DNA of 64,000 nt from Haloarcula amylovorans (GTDB lineage Archaea; Halobacteriota; Halobacteria; Halobacteriales; Haloarculaceae), in NCBI RefSeq assembly GCF_004681185.1, contig NZ_SRIF01000003.1, positions 246,330-310,329 on the forward strand. The letters are read 5' to 3'. Positions 59,840 through 64,000 of the stretch are shown here, piece after piece (positions within the stretch are counted from its first letter, which is position 1; every line of letters starts with the position of its first letter). The position numbers and the translations under genes were made by a program. The notes below the pieces were generated by a model. The model made no database searches. It was not told the origin of the DNA and worked only from the letters and a program-made list of their open reading frames with translations.

Positions 59840-60508
59840 CTAAGACGATTCGTTCAGTTCAGCGAACCCGATTAACAGTGTCTCTTCGACGAGTGCGTGT
59901 ATTCCCCGACGAAACCGCTCGGAAAGGGCTTGATGTGAGATATTCATCTTGTCAGCTAACTCATCAAGCATCACGTCACGGGGGACATCAAAGTAGCCCG
60001 CGGTGACCGCTGCGGTGAGCGCGTTATATTGTGCCGCCGTTAGCCCATAGCGGCCGGATGGTTCGCCGCCCATCTTTCGAATCGCGTTGATTGTGAATGA
60101 AAGCTCGTGCTCCGAACAGAACGTTTTCGTTTCGGTGAGATGCTCCCGTGAGGGATACATGAGTCGAAGTGACCACGTTCCGTTCTCGCCGACGGCGTCG
60201 AGCAGACAGGCCTTCGAGTTCGTCAACATCTGGAAGAGTAGGCCGACCCGGTCGAACCACTGCATGCGATAGAGGAATTCGTCATCGAAATCGGCCAATA
60301 ACTCTATCTCGTCGATTGTCGGATCCGTCTCACAGGCCGCTTCGAATTCAGCAGGGTTGACGTTTCGGACCCATAGAAGCGGTATCGCGGTACTCTCGTC
60401 TCCCTTGACGATTCGCTCAGCTTCGATCTTGACGTCCGGAAGCGAGGTGAAGGTCTCGGATAATGCGAGCTGGCAGGCGGGAACGGTTGCAGTGACAAGC
60501 GTCGTCAT
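59840..60508 (-). CDS. Bat-type (HTH_10) transcriptional regulator 1
   Basis: A 222-residue protein. The N-terminal half is the Bat-associated sensory domain (TTLVTATVPACQLALSETFT, WVRNVNPAEFEAACETDPTI, VGLLFQMLTNSKACLLDAVG). The C-terminal HTH_10 is LTAAQYNALTAAVTAGYFDV and LDELADKMNISHQALSERFR, RRGIHALVEETLL. Bacterioopsin-activator-like regulators of this short type lack PAS and GAF domains. Its target is unknown. It is the last of four co-directional regulator genes. Confidence 0.87.
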   Translation of the reverse strand: MTTLVTATVPACQLALSETFTSLPDVKIEAERIVKGDESTAIPLLWVRNVNPAEFEAACETDPTIDEIELLADFDDEFLYRMQWFDRVGLLFQMLTNSKACLLDAVGENGTWSLRLMYPSREHLTETKTFCSEHELSFTINAIRKMGGEPSGRYGLTAAQYNALTAAVTAGYFDVPRDVMLDELADKMNISHQALSERFRRGIHALVEETLLIGFAELNESS

Positions 60509-60631
60509 TTCAGTTTCGTCCTCCCATTGTCAAGACTACGGGCGCAAAACTCGCTCGGTCAGCATGTCGGGAGCGGGATTTCCAGTGGGTCTGACCCCGG
60601 ACTCGGATGGGTTGCTGTTTGCTTCGTCGCA

Positions 60632-60790
60632 TCAATCTCTGGTCTTCTTATTTGCTGCCGTTGTCTCATCTTCGACGTGGAGATATTGGAGTGCCTGACG
60701 GATGTGATACTCCGTCGAGTCGGCGTCATCGGCCTCGAGTGCTGCCTCTAGCTGTTCGACCGCCGCTACACGTTTCTCATCGGTAGTCAC
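60632..60790 (-). CDS. 52-residue acidic protein (GTG start) in the regulator cluster
   Basis: GTG at 60790 overlaps the stop of the upstream gene as GTGA. The frame encodes TTDEKRVAAVEQLEAALEAD, then DADSTEYHIRQALQYLHVED and ETTAANKKTRD, and stops at 60632. The composition, the 3-base overlap and the co-direction with neighbours support a real gene that would be missed by length cut-offs. It is a helical, charged miniprotein that may bind one of the regulators. The next gene (Bat) starts about 120 bases later. Confidence 0.7.
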   Translation of the reverse strand: MTTDEKRVAAVEQLEAALEADDADSTEYHIRQALQYLHVEDETTAANKKTRD

Positions 60791-61185
60791 AGACCATCAC
60801 CGCTAATTTCAGTGTAGAGGGTCACCAACTGTTCGAGGGCTGAGTGACCGTGATATCGGACCGTTCGGCTTCGCACATCGTAGTCAAGCACTTCGTGTTC
60901 GGCTAACTTCGGGAGATGGGTATGATGGAGTGCGATGGCGATCGACTCGTACTGGTCACTGTTGTGAGCCTCTTCTTGTCCGGCTACCCAATCGACGAGT
61001 TCGCGGAGTTTCACCACATCGTCAGCTGCTGAGTGAAGATACGAAAGGATGGAGCGGCGGCGCTGGTCCGATAGTAGCTCGAAACAGTCGCTCTGGGGTT
61101 CACCTTCTCCACGATGATTGTGAGCGAACTGAGATACTTCATTCGATGCCTGTCCTCGACAGTCATCAGTTACTCCATTACTCAT
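60787..61185 (-). CDS. DUF7344-like winged-helix regulator
   Basis: A 132-residue protein starting at ATG 61185 (MSNGVTDDCRGQASN). Its winged-helix core is DCFELLSDQRRRSILSYLHS, then VVKLRELVDWVA, IAIALHHTHLPKLAEHEVLD and RSRTVRYHGHSALEQLVTLY, with the H-x-H-L-P motif. It is related to the gene at 30564-30899. The stop overlaps the GTG of the 52-residue gene. It lies 74 bases after the Bat regulator 2 gene and before the miniprotein. Confidence 0.75.
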   Translation of the reverse strand: MSNGVTDDCRGQASNEVSQFAHNHRGEGEPQSDCFELLSDQRRRSILSYLHSAADDVVKLRELVDWVAGQEEAHNSDQYESIAIALHHTHLPKLAEHEVLDYDVRSRTVRYHGHSALEQLVTLYTEISGDGL

Positions 61186-61258
61186 ATATTGGAGGTTGAG
61201 ACCAGGAGAAAAGACTGTCCACCTCAACAGAGTACAGCCTTTAAATGAGATAGGGCGC

Positions 61259-61999
61259 TCAGGTGTCATCTTCGCCTATTCCCACGCCCGTCGGCTGTCC
61301 AATTCTCAGCGTATTACTTACCAGATTGGTATGGGCGCGTCGGAGTCGTTCGGACGCCGCCCGTTTCGTGATGCCGACCGCATCCCCGAGTTCTTTGAGC
61401 CTCGTCTCACGTGGAATCTCGAAGTACCCCTGTTCTAGTGCTGCCAGCAGTATCTCACGTTGCTTTGACGTAATGTTGTATTGACCTATCTTCGGGTCGG
61501 TTAATTCGTAGAGCCGGATGAGTTCGAATGGGATATCGTGGTCGTCACAGTAGGTTTGCAAGTCACGCAGCACTGTCCGAGAGGTGACTCGGAGTTTGAA
61601 CGTCCACTCGTCGTCGTTGCCCTCCGCTTCAAGGACAACTACGTCGTGGGCTTGGAGCCACTCCAAAATGGGAGTCTCGGTGTCAGCCCATTCGACCTCG
61701 TAGAGCGCGCCGCCATTGAGATCCGCCGCTCGCGAGAACGTCGCGATTGTGGGGTCGTCAGCTGCGTGTTCCTCAATGGTGGTATAGTTGCCGTTGTCTG
61801 TGACCCACAGATACGGAAATTCATCGCCAGACGTGGGTACGAACTGTTCGAGTTCAACGATAATATCAGGAACGGCCTGTAGCGTCTGGGCGAGAACAAA
61901 TGTATCAGCGGGGACCGTGAACTCAACGATGAGCCTCGATCTGTCGTTAGTTGCCTCTGTGTCTGTACGTCCTGGGTCGCCGCCGTTGGTGGCTACCAT
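61259..61999 (-). CDS. Bat-type (HTH_10) transcriptional regulator 2
   Basis: A 246-residue regulator. The sensory half shows RSRLIVEFTVPADTFVLAQT, LWVTDNGNYTTIEEHAADDP and VLEAEGNDDEWTFKLRVTSR. The HTH_10 is TSKQREILLAALEQGYFEIP then LGDAVGITKRAASERLRRAH. ATG 61999 (MVATNGGDPG) is chosen over an upstream Met because the extension is unlike the family. It is the first gene of the cluster Bat2-DUF7344-miniprotein-Bat1, all on the minus strand, and may be the master regulator. Confidence 0.87.
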   Translation of the reverse strand: MVATNGGDPGRTDTEATNDRSRLIVEFTVPADTFVLAQTLQAVPDIIVELEQFVPTSGDEFPYLWVTDNGNYTTIEEHAADDPTIATFSRAADLNGGALYEVEWADTETPILEWLQAHDVVVLEAEGNDDEWTFKLRVTSRTVLRDLQTYCDDHDIPFELIRLYELTDPKIGQYNITSKQREILLAALEQGYFEIPRETRLKELGDAVGITKRAASERLRRAHTNLVSNTLRIGQPTGVGIGEDDT

Positions 62000-62361
62000 G
62001 GCTGATGTGGCCGCTATTGCGGAACAGACAGTTCCTCTGTGCTGTGTCCCGCGTGACGACCACGCGAATGAACCGTGCCCTGCAATCGGTGGCACGCCGT
62101 CCGATATCCACTGGCCCCTTCATAATCGGGGCGTGGCTCGGACACTCAATGTGGACTCGCGGTTCCGTCCATAGACAATGGAGGGCAAGCCAATTAACGC
62201 TGGTGGGCGATGCGTAGTCGACAGAATTTGGACTTCAAATGCACGCTCTGTCTGCCACAGGCTAGTAGTGACGAACCGAGAATCGCTTACAGTTCAGGGT
62301 CTTACCGTATTCACCTGTCTTGAATAGGGCAGCTTTTGTGGGCGTCCCAGGATAGGCGAAC

Positions 62362-62598
62362 CGTCACACCCGTTGTGAACCAAGATTGGGGACTGGTCGC
62401 TCCGTTCGTGTGACGAACACTCACTCCACTCCTGCAAAGATGGGGTCGCTCCCGAGTTCTGCAGCTACCACACAGCAACGCCAGCGGCGGCAGGGCATGT
62501 GCCACCGCGTTCATCAACGCCGATTCTATGCCGATTCCCTTCTTAGACCGTACTCGTCACAGGGTTACCCCGAAGACTCCACCACAACGGGTGTGACG
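62362..62598. repeat. 237-bp element with 16-bp inverted ends, copy 3 (next to the intact gene)
   Basis: The left end (62362-62377) and right end (62583-62598) are perfect complements. The right end encodes VTPVV near the C-terminus of the intact gene, and the last residues and stop lie inside the element. The body contains CTGGTCGCTCCGTTCGTGTG and GTTCTGCAGCTACCACACAG, which are also in copies 1 and 2. The 350 bases to the left (62000-62361) hold no recognisable gene. Confidence 0.8.
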
Positions 62599-63449
62599 CC
62601 GCCCGTCGTTGCTTTCCGGTCACTGTTCTCTAAGAGATCAAGGCCGACGTAGCGTTGCTCTACCAATCCTTCGGCGGTCTCGGCGTCCATCGAGAGGAGC
62701 TCTGTCTTCGTTTGGTCTCGCCCGACCTGCCGTGTCTTCTCGACGAGGTCGTCGCCGCCAATCTCGATCAGCTTCTCCCAGACACGTTTGACCGTCTGTC
62801 GATGCGGCTCTTTCCCAAGTTCGGCGGTCAGAGCGGTCTCCACATCCTTCTTGGTGAAGAAGACGCCACTCCCGTCAGTCCGTTCGGTGGCAAATTCTGG
62901 CCAGCGTTTGGCGACACTAATCGCCCGGTACGTGTTCTGGCGGTTCGAGCGTTCGACGAACATCGTCTTGACTTTCGCCTGCCGACAGTTCGCGAAGAAA
63001 TCTAGCGGTGATGAGCTGGGCTCAATGCCTTCGGGCAGTGTCTCAGCATCTTCCTGCTGGTCAGGGTCGGCTTCGAGCTGTTGGGCTTTCGCAATCGCGC
63101 TCTTGGCGACCTCGTGGGTTTCCTCCTGTTGTTCCTCAACGTCGTCCAGTCTACTTTCGGCTTCAGCTGACTTCCCAACGGCCGTCGTCGCAATGTCGTG
63201 GGTCTGCTCCTGTTTGGCTTCGAGTTCGTCGACACGATCCTGCAACGAATCGATGGTCGCGACCAGTCCTTCGAGAACACTCGAAACAGGGGGTGCGATC
63301 TCGCCGTTGAGCTGCCCCACCAGCTCCTGCAGGGCCTCGGTATCGGGCGCGTCGTCATCACTAATGTCCAGCCCAAGGTGGGCGGCCAGTTGGTCGTCGG
63401 TGGCTGTGCTGTCCGATCCACTGTCGTCGGCGTCGGTGTTGCGTGGCAT
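62565..63449 (-). CDS. Repeat-associated coiled-coil protein with putative DNA-binding C-terminus, intact copy
   Basis: A 294-residue protein. The first about 45 residues are acidic and disordered (DADDSGSDSTATDDQLAAHL). A coiled coil with heptads spans about 60-150 (SLQDRVDELEAKQEQTHDIA). The C-terminal domain (about 150-290) has LDFFANCRQAKVKTMFVERS, then WPEFATERTDGSGVFFTKKD, PHRQTVKRVWEKLIEIGGDD and VGRDQTKTELLSMDAETAEG. The HRQTVKRVWEKL helix may contact DNA. I know no functional name; similar proteins occur on haloarchaeal plasmids and proviruses. ATG at 63449 (MPRNTDADD) lies 11 bases after a structured element. Confidence 0.6.
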   Translation of the reverse strand: MPRNTDADDSGSDSTATDDQLAAHLGLDISDDDAPDTEALQELVGQLNGEIAPPVSSVLEGLVATIDSLQDRVDELEAKQEQTHDIATTAVGKSAEAESRLDDVEEQQEETHEVAKSAIAKAQQLEADPDQQEDAETLPEGIEPSSSPLDFFANCRQAKVKTMFVERSNRQNTYRAISVAKRWPEFATERTDGSGVFFTKKDVETALTAELGKEPHRQTVKRVWEKLIEIGGDDLVEKTRQVGRDQTKTELLSMDAETAEGLVEQRYVGLDLLENSDRKATTGGVTPVVVESSG

Positions 63450-63460
63450 ACTGACCACAC

Positions 63461-63506
63461 GGCCCGTTCCGGAATCGAACCGGAGTGGCCGACCACGGGA
63501 CGGGCT
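63461..63506 (-). other. 46-nt three-stem (tRNA-minihelix-like) structure upstream of the repeat gene
   Basis: On the plus strand GGCCCGT (63461-63467) pairs with ACGGGCT (63500-63506). Between them are two perfect hairpins: TCCGG-AATCGAA-CCGGA (63468-63484) and GTGG-CCGA-CCAC (63485-63496), then GGG. Read on the minus strand, the first hairpin has the loop TTCGATT and looks like a tRNA T-arm joined to a 7-bp acceptor-like stem. There is no D arm or anticodon arm. In copy 2 (56498-56542) the sequence is similar but the stems are broken. Confidence 0.65.
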
Positions 63507-63593
63507 ATGATCGAGTGGTGGGCAGCAGGCGCTGGCCGCTCTGGGCGATGCAGTGGCCACTAGCGAGAACGCTACTGGGCTCGCGGCGCCCCA

Positions 63594-63803
63594 TCACTCG
63601 ACCTCCGTGCGGCGTTCGATGACGACATCATGCCCGTACTCGCCATACCGGTATTGCGCGTAGAGATTCTCGACGGCGGCGAACTCGGCGGTCCACTCGG
63701 TGTAGTGGACGAGGTCCCCGACGTGATAGCGCAGTCGCCACTCGTCGTCCTGTGCGGGCGCTGAGTCGGGTGCAGTAGTCTGAGAACGGTCTGTCTGGGC
63801 CAT
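63594..63803 (-). CDS. Small hypothetical protein upstream of the repeat gene
   Basis: A 69-residue protein from ATG 63803 (a GTG precedes it). It reads DEWRLRYHVGDLVHYTEWTA, then FAAVENLYAQYRYGEYGHDV, and ends VIERRTEVE. It is rich in Tyr and Arg and looks like a small beta-rich fold. The equivalent place in repeat copy 2 retains only the last codons (CAACCTCCGTC near 56640). So it belongs to the same repeated unit. Function unknown. Confidence 0.5.
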   Translation of the reverse strand: MAQTDRSQTTAPDSAPAQDDEWRLRYHVGDLVHYTEWTAEFAAVENLYAQYRYGEYGHDVVIERRTEVE

Positions 63804-64000
63804 CACCGACCACCCCCAGTCGTCGAGTGGACAGTCTCACGGCGTCGCTGGTGGCAGCGAACTGAGCGAGGGGGCTGGCGAGGGGACCCGAATCTATCTA
63901 GCGAGAAGGTTTTTACAACTAACTGGTTAACAAAGTGACTGCTGTCAGCGGTCCAGTCGTGAATCCTTGGTTCTCGCGTCCGGTGGTCTGGTACTCCCAC
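63804..64000. other. Window end, no gene assigned
   Basis: The minus strand is open here but its translation is Arg-rich, without plausible composition. An AT-rich segment near 63908-63938 (GTTTTTACAACTAACTGGTT) may be the promoter of the repeat-unit genes on the minus strand. Confidence 0.35.

Noticed and set aside
63461..63506. A true tRNA gene
   Set aside because: Only acceptor-like and T-arm-like stems are present. There is no anticodon or D arm and the total length is 46 nt.
63803..64000. Minus-strand frame at the window end
   Set aside because: Its translation is Arg/His/Ser-rich and basic, unlike the other proteins. It is probably the upstream region of the 69-residue gene.

Overview
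The window reads as haloarchaeal DNA. The predicted proteins are rich in Asp and Glu, and several families are typical of Halobacteria: Bat-type HTH_10 regulators, DUF7344-like winged helices, twin-arginine lipoproteins, PAS/GAF-type soluble histidine kinases and DUF35-partnered thiolases. Many genes overlap as ATGA or GTGA. It looks like an accessory replicon or a large genomic island rather than core chromosome. I see no rRNA, tRNA, ribosomal protein or replication-initiator gene. There are many gene remnants, two TnpB 3' remnants, a broken tyrosine integrase, a ParA partition operon and several duplicated segments.

Layout. 0-9 kb: blue-copper protein, a frameshifted methyltransferase, an HxlR regulator, an HNH remnant, a modification-dependent (McrA-like) endonuclease, a small zinc-ribbon gene, a membrane protein with a conserved leader, a GIY-YIG-like protein and a PAS histidine kinase. 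9-18 kb: acyl-CoA and amino-acid metabolism (alpha/beta hydrolase, thiolase plus DUF35 partner, acyl-CoA dehydrogenase, PLP cystathionine-synthase-like enzyme, a dead MaoC hydratase), with a wHTH-PIN pair, a second zinc-ribbon copy, YkvA and a DUF5797-like gene between them. 19-25 kb: an AddAB-like helicase-nuclease pair. 25-34.5 kb: DapF, a membrane protein with double-psi-barrel-like repeats, a GNAT, a response-regulator/PAS/histidine-kinase hybrid, a CARF-like regulator, a PD-(D/E)XK protein with a truncated duplicate, and a beta-helix lipoprotein. 34.5-38.4 kb: a ParA/ParB-like operon flanked by GTATC repeats, a TnpB remnant and a frameshifted integrase.

38.8-51.1 kb is a visibly AT-richer catabolic island. 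It holds a TRAP transporter (DctP-DctQ-DctM), two glycerate-2-kinase paralogues, two Ldh_2-family dehydrogenases, a D-2-hydroxyacid dehydrogenase, an RraA-like aldolase, a PPC-domain protein, a universal stress protein and an IclR regulator with palindromic candidate operators. Together these suggest uptake of a hydroxy-acid, oxidation, and phosphorylation of glycerate to 2-phosphoglycerate. The exact substrate is not evident.

51.5-64 kb holds three copies of a repeat whose 237-bp core has perfect 16-bp inverted ends and overlaps the 3' end of a coiled-coil plasmid-type gene (one full, two truncated copies). Between the copies lie a second PLP enzyme, a TauE/SafE exporter, two membrane proteins (one interrupted by an in-frame TAG), a YciE-like ferritin, an MBL-fold remnant and a compact cluster of Bat/DUF7344 regulators with a 52-residue gene. 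Immediately upstream of the intact repeat gene is a 46-nt three-stem structure that resembles a tRNA minihelix.
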